The position numbers and the translations under genes were made by a program. Shown piece after piece: positions 26,750 to 38,065 of a stretch of DNA of 64,000 nt. The DNA lies in NCBI RefSeq assembly GCF_901709675.1, contig NC_051101.1, positions 4,112,501 to 4,176,500 on the forward strand. The letters are read 5' to 3'. This stretch comes from Syngnathus acus. Its lineage: Eukaryota; Chordata; Actinopteri; Syngnathiformes; Syngnathidae. Positions within the stretch are counted from its first letter, which is position 1, and the number at the start of each line of letters is the position of its first letter. The notes under the pieces are model-generated. The model searched no databases. It was not told the DNA's origin and saw nothing but the letters and a program-made list of their open reading frames with translations.

Positions 26750-27088
26750 ATCCATCCATTATCTGAACCGTTTCTCACAAGGATCGCAGACACGCAGGAG
26801 CCTATCCCAGCTGACTTAGCAGGCGGAGGACACCCTGAACTGGTTGCCAGCCAACTGCAGGACACACAGACGAACAAGCTATCACACACATTTACACTTA
26901 CGGACAATCTGGAGTGGTCAATTTGACCACTATGCATGTTTTTGGAATGTACGAGGAAATGAGCAAAAAAAAAACACGCAGGCACAGGAAGAACATGCAA
27001 ACTTCATACAGGAAGGCTGGAGTCGGAATCAAACCCCGCACTTCTGAACTGTGAGGGGATGTGCTAACCAGTGTTTCACCGCGCCGGC
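26750..27088 (-). mobile_element. Near full-length tRNA-headed, GGAT-tailed SINE
   Basis: Read on the minus strand, it starts with a GC-rich head containing a polymerase III A box TGGTTAGCACA (27060-27070) and a B box GGTTTGATTCC (27025-27035). A conserved body with GGAGTTTGCATGTTC-like text, a central ATTCCAAAAACATGCAT segment and AGCTGGGATAGGCTCC follow. It ends in GGATGGA at 26751. This is the best copy of a family represented by fragments at 16222, 19262, 33178, 37097, 37458, 39375, 46038, 54527 and 58180. Confidence 0.8.
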
Positions 27089-27169
27089 GTGAACTGAATT
27101 TATTTATTTCTAAAATTACTGTCTACTGGAATATGCATTTTTATTGTGTATTTATTTATTTACGTATGT

Positions 27170-27322
27170 TCAGGGCGGTGGAGCCTATCCAAGCTGTATT
27201 TAGGCGAAAAGGAGACAGCATTCTGGACGGGACCCATTTTGAGATAGATGGGCGAGTCACATAGTCAGTGAGTGGGAATTGAACCTACGTTGCCTATACG
27301 GACGTTGGGCGCATGCAACACA
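27170..27322 (-). mobile_element. Degenerate SINE fragment, same family
   Basis: GGTGGAGCCTATCCAAGCTG near 27176 matches the SINE 3' body, and GGGAATTGAACCTA near 27275 is a decayed B-box complement. The middle is shortened and diverged. Confidence 0.5.
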
Positions 27323-27340
27323 AGTGACATATCGATAATA

Positions 27341-27503
27341 ATGATGATAATTAAAGATATTCTGCAAAAATTCACACAAATATTCATACACCAGTGGAAG
27401 GCTACCGTGTCAGTGTCTTGCCACAGACACTTCGACATGGTCATCAGAGTTGAGGATTGATCCCAAAACCTTTGAGTTGACAACCACTCTACCCACTGAA
27501 CCA
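27341..27503 (-). mobile_element. Second type of tRNA-derived SINE fragment
   Basis: On the minus strand it begins GGTTCAGTGGGTAGAGTGGT, an A-box-like tRNA start, followed by a B-box-like segment (GGGATCAATCC) and then GTCGAAGTGTCTGTGGCAAG, text typical of another common fish SINE. It differs from the GGAT-tailed family. Confidence 0.6.
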
Positions 27504-28769
27504 AAAAGAAGTAAGAATAAAAAATATATATTATATATTAAAAATGAAACGGTGGGAGTCCAATTTGTTGGGCTGTTAGTTCATAAATTAATTTGAGGAT
27601 GGACTTTTCCAAGTGGAGCTATCTGGAGTTATATTGTCTAGGTTTGTTTAGATCCACTTTGGCGAAACTGGCCTTTCCACTCTGCATCTCAGCCAGGACA
27701 CTCCTTACCTCCCCTTGTGTCCTGTTCAGCTGTATCTTATTTCATGATTTGTGTGTGGTTTGTTATTTTTCTCCCATCTGTGTCACGTAAACATATCATA
27801 TGTTGTGTGTCCTTGTGTGCCACTTTCCTTGTCAGCTATTGCATTATGCCGCCGTCCGTCATCCTCAAATCAAAACAAAAAATCCGTACATATTAGTATG
27901 TTTATCCATTGTATATACTGTATTTTAGTGGCTTGGATTTTACATCCCAGTAGAGTTAGTGCATGTAACAACATTGATGTGAAAGTACCGGTATTACGGA
28001 AAAACTTGATGAACTCATGAAATTCCAGCAGTATATTTTGTCCTACCCACCATCAACCTGCGTGGGGGTTTAATTTGTCACAGAAGCTGGGAAAGACCAG
28101 TTTGGGTATAAAGTGTAAAGGCATTGGCATTTCCCTCTTTTCTCCTACAGGATCATCTGTGACAAGTAATGGAAAACAATGATAGGAGTCATAATAAAAT
28201 TCATGAACTGGTCAAAATTGCAATGCACACGTGTTGGACACAATGCAGCCATGTGTCTCATTTTAAGCTTTGTCGTGAGGTTTGTGGAATACGTTGAGGT
28301 CTTGTAGTTATAGGGCAGCTCGTTATTCTTGCAGAGACAGTTGAATTATTTCCATCCACAATTTTGCACTTATTGTTCGTATGTCACTTTAATTTAAAGC
28401 TGCCGTTCTTTGCGCAATCCATGTAGACTACCTTCACAGTCTATTTATGTGTGTGGTCCAACTTGAGGCCTGCAGAGGCACCCTCACTGCAAGAAGTTCT
28501 TGTACTAGCCTCAGATTTTGCAGAGTGGCGGCGAGTTGATGGGTCGTTTTTCCACACTTTTGTTGCAGATCTGATAAACCACATAATTAGGATATGTAAA
28601 GCCAAGAACAAAATGTTCATAAGTAAGGCATTTTGGTTCTGTGTTGCTAAATTATACGTCTTGATATTTATTATTTGAAACTTCTGAAATGTCAGCAGTC
28701 ACAATCAATTAAAGTTCAGATGCTAAAAAAATAATAATCCAGGTCCAGACCTAGGTCGCAAAGAAATCA
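27504..28769. other. Intergenic, nothing recognised
   Basis: AT-rich sequence with no supportable exon. The frames at 27593-28020 and 28451-28678 have no recognisable motif. Confidence 0.45.
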
Positions 28770-29170
28770 CGATCTGTGGAGCTGAATGACTTCGGTCCAG
28801 TCGCGCTGACTTCACACATGATGAAGTCTCTGGAGCGATTGCTGCTTCACCACCTCAGGCCTCAGGTTCGGCATGCTCTCGATCCTTTACAATTTGCATA
28901 TCAGGAGAAGGTGAGGGCATCGATCATGGACTACCTGATGGGCAGACCTCAGTATGTGCCCATAGGAGGCTGTATGTCATGCACAGTGAGGAGCAGCGTG
29001 GGAGGACTGCAGGGAACAGTGCTCTCTCGCTTCCTCTTCCACCTCTGACTTCCAGCACAACTGAGTTCTGCAAAGTGCAGACGTTTGCGGAACACACTGC
29101 GATTGTTGGCTGTATTGGGGATATCGCAGTACAACGCAGTATTTTGTTGGTCAGATTCAGACGAATCTGA
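28770..29170 (+). pseudogene. Decayed LINE reverse-transcriptase fragment with internal deletion
   Basis: The frame starting near 28776 reads ELNDFGPVALTSHMMKSLER, then HHLRPQVRHALDPLQFAYQ. This is the finger/palm start of CR1/L2/Rex1-clade LINE RTs. It then jumps to SIMDYLMGRPQYVPIGG and VRSSVGGLQGTVLSRFLFHL (the usual APQGTVLSPFLF block is altered), so about 70 residues have been lost between. After a stop and frameshift, the third frame carries TEFCKVQTFAEHTAIVGCI, where the catalytic FADDT is mutated to FAEHT. The element is clearly dead. Confidence 0.8.
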
Positions 29171-29633
29171 CTCGTTCTTGCAATTTTCCAGCGTCAATAC
29201 TGACAGAAGGTAAATTAATGAATAAATATATCCAAGGCCTTGATGTCAAATGAGAAAGCAGGTGGGGCTGATGTACTCCGCTCTGGATCAAATCTCTAGA
29301 AAAAAATATTTTTGCTGACTGAGTCATTATGTCGTCAATGGAACAGTCTCCCCTCTGGCTCCATCTATCTGTTCTTAACGTCATCTTCCAACAACCAGGA
29401 AGCACTTTTCCATCCAACAAATTGATGAGAATTGATGCCATTCTATTTTCCATATCGTCTGACCCAAACGATCTGACCTGGAAAATTGCTTTACTCTTCT
29501 GAGTATATACAAGTGGATTTGAAAGGCTTCATTGTTTGCCAATTGACTCCATGTGTTGGGCTCTTGTTGCTAGGGTTTGTCTGTAGTGTTTTATCTATAC
29601 AATTACATAATAAATAAATAAATAAATAAATAA

Positions 29634-29667
<34 letters not shown>

Positions 29668-30969
29668 TAATTATATATTGTTTTATTTTTATTTGTATTT
29701 ATTGCGCTGAGAGGGTGAGAGCAGTGTGCTATTGCGCATGTGCACAGTTTAGAGAGAACAATGCTCAGGAGAAAATCAAAATCTGGCCTGTACTGCAGAG
29801 ACAAGTCAAACGGCACCGTTTGAGGAAGAGCTACAAATCGAGGTAGCAACACTGAAGCAGATGTGTCCAGTCAAATTTGGGGCTCCATACAAAGATAAAG
29901 ATACGGTCACAAAAAGTAGTCTTTGCACAATACCGCTCTGGGGCCAAAGGGCCTTAAGAAAACAGTCACACCCATCTTTAGTGATGAGAACAAGAATCCC
30001 TGAGACAGACTGAGCCCACCCTATAAGGTCCAAAGTATTGACACAACCCAGTCAGTACTTTCGTCAATCGGGAGAGTTTTTTTCCCCCCGTACCTGCATC
30101 AGTTTGCCCCAGTGCACAAAGCAAGGTCTACGTATAAATGGTATTATTGGATGAATTTGACATGAAAAAACATGAAAAACTTGGCTTTAGTAACATCTGT
30201 GAATTGTGAGCCAGGCCTTTTCTTCCAATATCAGTGACCACTGACCTTACAAATACTCTTCTGAATGAATGAATGAATGAACGAACGGATGAATGAGCGA
30301 ACGAACTAATGACACAAATTCCCACAGACATGTTCTAGAGATAGATATAATCTTGGAAAGTGAGGAGCAGTGACTCCCTAATTTGTTCCATTTTCACATT
30401 CTGTAGGTGTGGTCTGGTACACCAAAACATTTGTTCTTGATATTATCTCGTATTATTATAATATTCTGTGTTCCAGCTGTCAAAGGTAGTCTAAGTGAAC
30501 GCAAATGACATAATCCAAAATCATACAAACTAACAATTATTTTTCCAGATTTACGAACCTTGTCTGAGAATAATGGATTCTGTCTAGACAAGGCAGTGAA
30601 ATAGCAACTACAGAGGCTGTTCTGTTTTATTGGTTTTGCAGCCATTTGTTCTAGTTATTTTGGCCCGAGTGTGTCTCATGGGAGGATGGATACACCTGTT
30701 CAGAGAGTGTTAATGTGCATGTGGTTAGAGAAGTGATTTAAGCACTTTGTACTTTGTCTTTCATGTGTTTTTGAGCTCACTTTATATTGTAAACAGCGAA
30801 TAAGTGCCTGGGTTAGATGGCTGAGGTTTTCAGCAAGGTTTTTATGTCAGTCTCTTTTCCATGTGCAACTTTTACATTTAATAGTAGGTACAGTAAAATG
30901 ATTGTTACTACAACAACAATAGCGCTCAAGCAAGCTATTGCAACAGGCTTAAGTCTTGTTCATTAGAGG
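29171..30969. other. Intergenic with simple repeats
   Basis: It contains an (AAAT)n/(TA)n block at 29610-29656 and a (GAAT)n/(GAAC)n block at 30262-30307. No exon is supported. Confidence 0.5.
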
Positions 30970-31278
30970 AAACATATTTTCCGCACTATAAGGCGCACCT
31001 AAAAACCTCCAATTTTCTCAAAAGCCGACAGTGCGCCTTATAATCAGGTGCGCCTTATATATGGACCAATATTGAGCCACTACAGCAGGCGTGTCCAAAG
31101 TCCGGCCCGCGGGCCAAATGTATATATCATATATGGGCAAAGTTTTAAAATGGGCCATTCATTGAAGGTGCACCTAATAATCCGGTGCGCCTTATATATG
31201 GACAAAGTTTTAAAATGGGCCGTTCATTGAAGGTGCGCTTTATAATCCAGTGCGCCTTATAGTGTGGAAAATCCGGTA
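30970..31278. mobile_element. Inverted-repeat DNA element, copy 3, with nested hAT-like piece
   Basis: ATATTTTCCGCACTATAAGG at the left pairs with CCTTATAGTGTGGAAAAT at the right. The middle repeats the same CAGGCGTGTCCAAAGTCC and GGCCCGCGGGCC piece found in the copy at 23327, showing that both descend from one composite progenitor. The apparent 60-codon ORF here is repeat sequence. Confidence 0.8.
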
Positions 31279-33177
31279 CATAATGCCTTTATTTGTAGTT
31301 GGTGCTTTGAAGGTTGCGTGCAAACAGTTTTTTTTTTTAGCTTAGTTTGATCACAATGATAAGGATTTCTAGCAACACACCAAATTTCTAGTTTAAGAAT
31401 AATTTGCTATCCGGAGCGCTTTGAGGGCCTTAACAGGTGGAAAAGCTCAAGTGAAAAGCCATTTGCTGTCTGCTGCAGTGTGTGTCTCATAGGAGTCAGG
31501 CATTCAACTTTTAAATGTAGATTGCTACATTGTGGCTGTACATGATTGACATGTTTGCATTTTCAAATCCAGATACTACGAGGCACAATTTTCTCATACT
31601 TCAGCATGGAGGGTGGCTGTTTTCTCTCTTACAACTTTCTCTCACAAAGCTCACATTTCCAATTAGCGCTTTTCAAGATATACGTAATGGATGACAGACC
31701 AACTGGGTTTGATTAATTTTCTGTCTCTTACCTCCACAAAATACATTCAGCTAACAATACAACAATTGTGTGATGAAGTTGTATCAAAATATCATAAAAG
31801 AAAAGCAATTTACACACATGCTGTTATTGTAGTTGGAGTTTGCATCACTATCATAATACGCAGCGCTTAAATTTGAAAAGTAGTTTTGTTTTTGCTCATC
31901 CGTGAATACAAAAATGTTGACCAAAAAGAAATGTTGCAATTCAGATTTTCATGCCAGAGGCTTTAATTTGTTTCTTTGAGTGCTGACATGTTATAAGCAG
32001 AACACTACAGTGAACTCATGGCAACAGAGAAACTTTGACAAAGCAAAAAAAATCCCCTTGACTACTGTGATGAATTCACAAATTGCAGCCTCTTACAGCA
32101 GCGGCGCCATCATTATTATCTTTTTCTTGTGTACAAAAAAGGGAAGATTAGTCAATTGCGAAATAATAAGACATTTATAACCAGTTTTCCATTGCAGAGG
32201 CCTGTTAACACATTCAGTATTTTGAATAATGGTCTTTCTGTGTCACACACATTTTTATATTTGATGAGTAAATGACAAAGGGCACTCTTATGAAAACCAT
32301 TCCAAACCCACTGGATCTCATCATGATCAATCCAAACTGCTTTGGAAACATGTAGTATTTTTGTATCATAGGAGATTTTATTTTATTGTATTTGTTAGTG
32401 TACTGTACTGGAGATTTTATTTTATTGTATTTTTTAGTGTACTGTACTGAAGATAACTGGATTACGTTTTTGAAGGGGCCACCCGTTCAGCACATACCAC
32501 TTTAAAGATACAATGATTATGTTCATATCCTAACTTCCCACACTGTGACAGTGTGAATTGGAGTGAGAATGGTGAAAAAGTGACTTTGCAGAAGCAAGAC
32601 CGGTGTGACAGAACGCTCAGGTCAGGCAAATAAACTAAAAAAAATAACAAAGAAATGTGGTTTTTGATTATTTTGGCTATCACTATGGCAATAAAAAGGA
32701 TTTATGTATTATTTTTGTCAGCAATGTCAAAATGAGACTAAAATATAGTGTGGCTTGCGGTCATAATAGGTGCAAAATACTGCTGAGGTGATGTAAATTA
32801 TACTCCATTATCTCTAAGAAACATGAGTTTCAAACCAGGGTCATTTGTTCCAGTCAGACAGTTCTGTGGGAAACAAAAGTTGGGTGGCGAATGATGAAAT
32901 GAGAAACTGAAACTGAGCAACAACATTTTCTCATTGAAATTGTATTACTAACAATTTCAAGTTTCTGCTCAAAATGATGTCATCAAAAGAAAGAGGTCAG
33001 AGTTTAAAATCTCAGCTCCGGCCTTCTTGTGTGGAGTTGAAATGCTCTCCCTTTGCTTCTCTGGGCTTTCTTCAGGTGCTTCGACTTACTCCAACCTTCC
33101 AAACATACGCGTGCAAGATGAGTTGTGAATTTGAGTGCAAGTACTTGTCGCAATTCGCTGATGCCCAGTCCAGGTAG
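31279..33177. other. Intergenic with a tandem duplication
   Basis: No gene is supported. A 39-bp unit is duplicated head-to-tail at 32371-32448. Confidence 0.5.
32371..32448. repeat. 39-bp tandem duplication
   Basis: Two adjacent 39-bp copies (32371-32409 and 32410-32448), starting GGAGATTTTATTTTATTGTA, differ at one base. It is a recent duplication. Confidence 0.95.
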
Positions 33178-33272
33178 TATGTCGCCTCTTGCCCAGTGTT
33201 TGCTGAGATACTTTAGGCTACAGCCCACCCATAACAATAAAAAGTATACGTGGTATAGAAAATGGATGAAGA
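33178..33272 (+). mobile_element. SINE 3' end fragment
   Basis: GTCGCCTCTTGCCCAGTGTT, a decayed GATA-GGCT block and TATAGAAAATGGATGAA follow the order of the GGAT-tailed SINE 3' end. Confidence 0.55.
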
Positions 33273-33415
33273 ACCTTCTAAAGCTAACAATATAAACTTT
33301 TTAAAACGTGTGTGTTAAGTTGCTAGCATGGCATTGGCGCTTTCAATCCTTGGTTTGTTTTAAATGTGATTGAGAGACATCATTAGCAGGAATGCAGATT
33401 TTGGAAGTGCATGCG

Positions 33416-33451
33416 AGTGTGTGTGTGTGTGTGTGTGGGGGGGGGGGGGGG
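33416..33451. repeat. (TG)n followed by G15 homopolymer
   Basis: About ten TG units run into about fifteen consecutive G. Such a G run can form inter- or intramolecular G-quadruplexes and is also error-prone in sequencing. Confidence 0.9.
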
Positions 33452-34646
33452 TCACGATTGTAGCTCAAATCTTTACTTTGCATGACTCAAGATTGACAGA
33501 GTTCATAATAAAATTACTTTAATACTTCCAAAATGTCAACGGTGTTCTGCAATTTCACTTCACAGAGTACATACATCCAATCTACAAAAACATTCTGAAC
33601 AATTACAAATGGGAACATGACTCTTAGGAACACAGCAATGGCAATTTGAATTTAATGGCATATGTATTTGGTCATCTATTGAGCAATATGCATGGGGAAT
33701 ACCATTACTACATGGCTAAACACTTTTTTTTCCCTTTGACATGAGTCTGTGTCTAAAGCAACACACTGGTGTGTTTCTTGGCACCATAAATGTGAATACA
33801 ACTCTCTTCCTCAACTCTGGCATTTGTCCCAGAAACATATGTAGCATATGGCCGCCATAATACTGGAGCTAGGGAGCAGAGTTTACCAAAGAGAAATGGA
33901 TGAAAGGGAACTTACTAAATATGAAAACATTCTAAAATATCCTGTGATCACAACAACACTTGACCGAACTGAAGATTACAGTAAAAGTGAAACTGTGTGA
34001 TCCTTTTTGGCCTATGCACATATTCAAAGTGCTCCAAATGAATGTTGAAACTGACAGTTATTGTTCCATTGGGGATAGCTAACACCAGTGTGTGTGAATA
34101 CCTCACATGAAATGACGCAAAGCCACAAGCTCAATGACAACATTTTAAACACACCTCTGAAGAGTGTAAAACACACGTCACTTGGAAAAACTTCATTTTC
34201 TTATTTTTCCTTGAAGGTCTTATTTTGAGTTTAGAATGGTTGTAACAAATCCAGGATAAACAATGTTTGTCATTGAGCTCAGCTTGATGGATTTAAAGTC
34301 AAGTGGTGAGTCAAGATACATCTGTCATGTTTGTTAACTTCAGTGGATTAAATTTGTTCAAATAACAACTACTGTAAAACCACGGAAACCTCAAAAGTCA
34401 AACAGTTTGTTCAAGATGCTGGCTAACTTCCAATTAATTTGAATTTCTGATGCATTCCCCCCCAAAGGAAACGGTGTAGTTGTCTCTAAATGGCGATGAT
34501 CAGTTTTATATACACAAACAATGATATGAATGCAACACATTTGTTTTAGCTCCCATTTTTGTGAGCAGAAACTGTTTCTCCATGCACAAATCCCATTTTC
34601 CTCAAATTTTGATCACAAATCTGAGTGATCATTTCACTTTTGTAGA

Positions 34647-34694
34647 TTTATTGTATTAAATGTCTAATAATTTATTGTATTAAATGCCTAATAA
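34647..34694. repeat. 24-bp tandem duplication
   Basis: TTTATTGTATTAAATGTCTA plus ATAA is immediately repeated with a single T-to-C change. Confidence 0.95.
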
Positions 34695-35892
34695 TGACAT
34701 TACTTTACCTGCAAGGATGACTGTTTAACAGTAATTTATGATTATTACAAACTACACTAATAGACTGCTGTAAATTCACCGTATATTAATAGAATTCTTC
34801 ACAGTAAATGCAGTTGCGTGTCCTCCGCCCTTATTTGTATTTTTAATAGTCCTTTTGATGAATATTTAGTAAGTACATCTGCCCTAAAACATTTTAAATC
34901 ATTCTAAGACATTTGTATCCACATCTGTGAGTGCGCGTTTTGTAGTCACTAGTCAGTCACCAAACATGCCACTGTGATTTTTGACCGTCAGGCAAAATAT
35001 GACCCAAAGACAAAACCAAATGTTCCCAATGTTTAGGTTAAAAAACATAACATTTCAAGTTGAAAAACAACATTTAAGGGTTTATCCCTACGGATAAATA
35101 CAGTTTTGGGTCATTCTTGATATGCCGTCTTCAAAACATCATATTCATGGAAAAAAAGTATTATATATATATATATATAAAAAAGTTCAATACTGTCCTG
35201 TATATGTTAGGACAGAATTTTGATTTGTGCGCCATCAAATACAAAAAAAAGGTAGGCAAGTAGGTTGGTAGGTAGATATGTAAGTGTCAGTTTCAATTCA
35301 ATTATTTCCAGGGTTAGATGTTGTATAGTTGTTGTCACACACTTGTCTTAAAACATTGTGTACAGGTGTTGCTCATACCTTGTTGGAGATGGAGGAAGAA
35401 TGTCCAACATGGAGGCAAGCATGGCAGAGGTAGGGAGGCAAGAACAGGCAGGCAAGGAGAGAGAGGGGGGTGGCAGCCAATCCAAATTGTAAGCTTGAAG
35501 CGGTAAAAAACAATATCACTATTATCTTCTTGGCTAACTGAGACTGACTGAGGCAAACTGCCATGTGGGAGCAGCCGTCTTTACCTGATCAGGTGACTGA
35601 CCAGGTGACCAAAGGCTGTGTCAAAATAAAAGTCCATGGACCAAGGCCAGCAAATTTTAACCAAAGTTCAAAATAAAGGTGCATGGCCGAAGGCCAGACA
35701 ATCTTAACCAAAATTTAAGTTTAAGGAAACCAAATTGGCTCCAACATATCCGGCACTTATAGCTACCATGTGTGGCAATAACAAAACGGCCAATTTTTAA
35801 TACACAAATAATTTTGGATTTCTAAATTGTAGTTCTATGTTTTCTTCAATTATACTATAAATGTGTGCAAGTATGAGTGTATGAATGTAGTG

Positions 35893-35956
35893 CTTATGGA
35901 AGCACATGCCTTATGGAAGCACCTACCCATGCACCTCACCTGGTGCATGGGTAGGT
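35893..35956. repeat. Short duplication plus 15-bp perfect hairpin
   Basis: CTTATGGAAGCAC occurs twice in tandem, then ACCTACCCATGCACC (35921-35935) pairs perfectly with GGTGCATGGGTAGGT (35942-35956) across a 6-base loop. The right arm runs into GTAG-rich repeats. Confidence 0.85.
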
Positions 35957-37096
35957 AGATTAGTAGGTGGATGGGTGGTTAAGTAGATAGGTAGGTAGGT
36001 AGGTAATATGTATTCAACAACACCACCTTTGTTTATGAACTCATCTAGATCAGAGAATCAAAACATCCCCCACCATCATCTCTTGATTTTCCTCCCTCTT
36101 CTTCGTGGGGGGCAACTTCTTGAAATTTTGTTTCAACAAAAGACCATGATGGATGTGCCTGACACCTCCTTTGAGGTTAAGTTGGAGAAAATGTGTGTTG
36201 AAAAGAGAGTTGCTCAATCATAAACATTTTCCAAACCTGACCAAGTAAGCTGATCCCATCATAAAACCACATGGTCCCTCTTGTCTATTCCTAGAAGCTT
36301 TGGATAACTGCAAAATTCTAGAGAATCCTTCAATACCAGGGCTTTTGGGAATTAATCGAAACAACATTCTACATGTGCATGGCAATCATTTCAGTCTGCA
36401 GATAAATGTTGCTGCAAACACTGTTCCATCTGTCTCATGAGAATTTTCTTCAGGCAACTGATAATATAAAACAATAGTTCATACTGAGCTGTACAAATTC
36501 TAATGTGTAACACCTTTTTTTTGTAAAGATGGTACCACAGAAATTTCTTCATGTGAACTTATTTACCACTGTGAAATCTCGAAGGCCGGAAGATTTCTTC
36601 ACAAAACAATAACATTTGAATATAATTAGGGTTGTGAAATCTATTCGTTTGGAAGACTATGGTTTGTGATATTTTTTCTCATGGAAATGGATATGAAAGT
36701 AAACTTAAAAGAAAGACAAGCCTTATAAATAATCCTAATGGCATAATGTTTTCATAATGTTTCAACAATGGTGTATTTATCACAGTTAATATCCTTAATA
36801 CTATCCATGCATATACAGATGGGTCAAACTGTGACCAATGAACACATCTGGTAAACACAGTGTCTATATGTATCAAGTCATTTAAAGCCAATTAACAATG
36901 TCATGCCTCAGCTAACATGATTGACAAACTGGTGTGTTGCTTGCAAAATTACGATGCATGTCTAAAAAATGTTGCTCCTCTTGAGACAAATCAAATATGA
37001 CAGCATGAATCACACGTGATTGATGATCACTGATGAATTCAAGCAGCTGAGTGACCACAGCTGTAAATGTGGTTGTAATGTATAAACTGGGATTGG

Positions 37097-37229
37097 CTGT
37101 TTGTCTCTATATGTACCCTGTGGCTGGCTGGCGACAAGTTCAGGGTGTAGTCTGCCTTTCACCCAATGTTAGCTGGGATAGGCTCCAGCAACCCCCAGTA
37201 CCCTGAACAGACGGATGGATGGATGGATG
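37097..37229 (+). mobile_element. SINE 3' half with GGAT tail
   Basis: GGCTGGCGACAAGTTCAGGG, AGCTGGGATAGGCTCCAGCA and a final (GGAT)n tail match the 3' half of the GGAT-tailed SINE. The tRNA-like head is missing. Confidence 0.75.
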
Positions 37230-37457
37230 CATAAACTCATGATAAACAAAGAACTTTACTCAATAAATCATGTTTTTCTATTTGTGAAATTTAATCCATA
37301 CAGCTATTTCTGCAGCTAAATTGAGAGATTCAAATTATCAACTCATCTGAAGATGGTGATCATTTGGATAGGTGTCGTTCAGTATCGAAAGAGACAAACA
37401 ATCAAGACGTTCAGTGTTTGAATTGTATCTCGGGCCTTCTTATTTGAATTTTATCCT

Positions 37458-37598
37458 TGTGCTTGTGTGGGCTTTCTCTCACATTCTCTCAGACAAAGAT
37501 GTGCTTCTTAGCTAAACTGAAGACTAAATTGACCATTGATGTGGCTGTAACCTGTGAGCCAAATGATGACAAGTGGTGTACAAAATAGATGGATGGAT
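37458..37598 (+). mobile_element. Decayed SINE fragment with GGAT tail
   Basis: GTGTGGGCTTTCTCTCACAT corresponds to the SINE body and AAATAGATGGATGGAT to its tail, with internal losses. Confidence 0.55.
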
Positions 37599-37985
37599 AT
37601 TTTGGTGTCAAAGTTATCATCATAAAAATGTCTGGGGAATAATTTACAGCATCTCCGTCACAACTGTTTGTATTGTCATTATCTATCATGAGGATTTGGG
37701 ATGGGGGTACATATGACAAGAAAAAATATGATCCAAGCGTACTATGAACCCTTTCAATTATTGTAAACAATGTGGCGTCATGACTTAGCTGGAGGCAAAA
37801 AGATCCTATGTGGTCGGTTGACAATCCAGGTTATCATATTTCAAGTGTGGTCACAAAGAAACGGTTCTTTACGCAAACTAAAGTTGTTACAGCACCAGTT
37901 ACATCCTATGGCTTGTCAAGGCAGAATTAACTTATGACCGCTAAACGAACAAGATTAGCAGAACAGCTTCTTACCAGTCAGTCAT

Positions 37986-38065
37986 GTAATGATAAATAAA
38001 ATTAATCTGAACTCATGTCTTAAATTAATCAGACATGAGTTCAGATTAATTTTATTTATCATTAC
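37986..38065. repeat. Perfect 35-bp inverted repeat (hairpin, 10-base loop)
   Basis: Positions 37986-38020 and 38031-38065 are exact reverse complements over 35 bp, with the loop TAAATTAATC between. The arms begin GTAATGATAAATAAAATTAA. Pairing stops abruptly on the outside. The loop repeats the AAATTAATC found inside the left arm, as expected if the right arm was copied from the left by template switching. Confidence 0.97.

Larger units (their letters stand above)
33273..37096. other. Intergenic with simple repeats and duplications
   Basis: It holds (TG)n followed by a run of about 15 G at 33416-33451, a 24-bp tandem duplication at 34647-34694 and a (TA)n patch at 35164-35180. An imperfect duplication lies at 35612-35705 (AAAATAAAAGTCCATGGACC versus AAAATAAAGGTGCATGGCCG). 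GTAG-type repeats run at 35950-36005. No gene is supported. Confidence 0.5.

Noticed and set aside
27025-27070. Functional tRNA gene on the minus strand
   Set aside because: A- and B-box matches are present, but the region cannot fold as a complete tRNA and continues into a SINE body.
37986-38065. microRNA precursor
   Set aside because: The stem is perfectly paired over 35 bp with no bulges and is AT-rich; animal pre-miRNAs are usually imperfect. Recorded as an inverted repeat.
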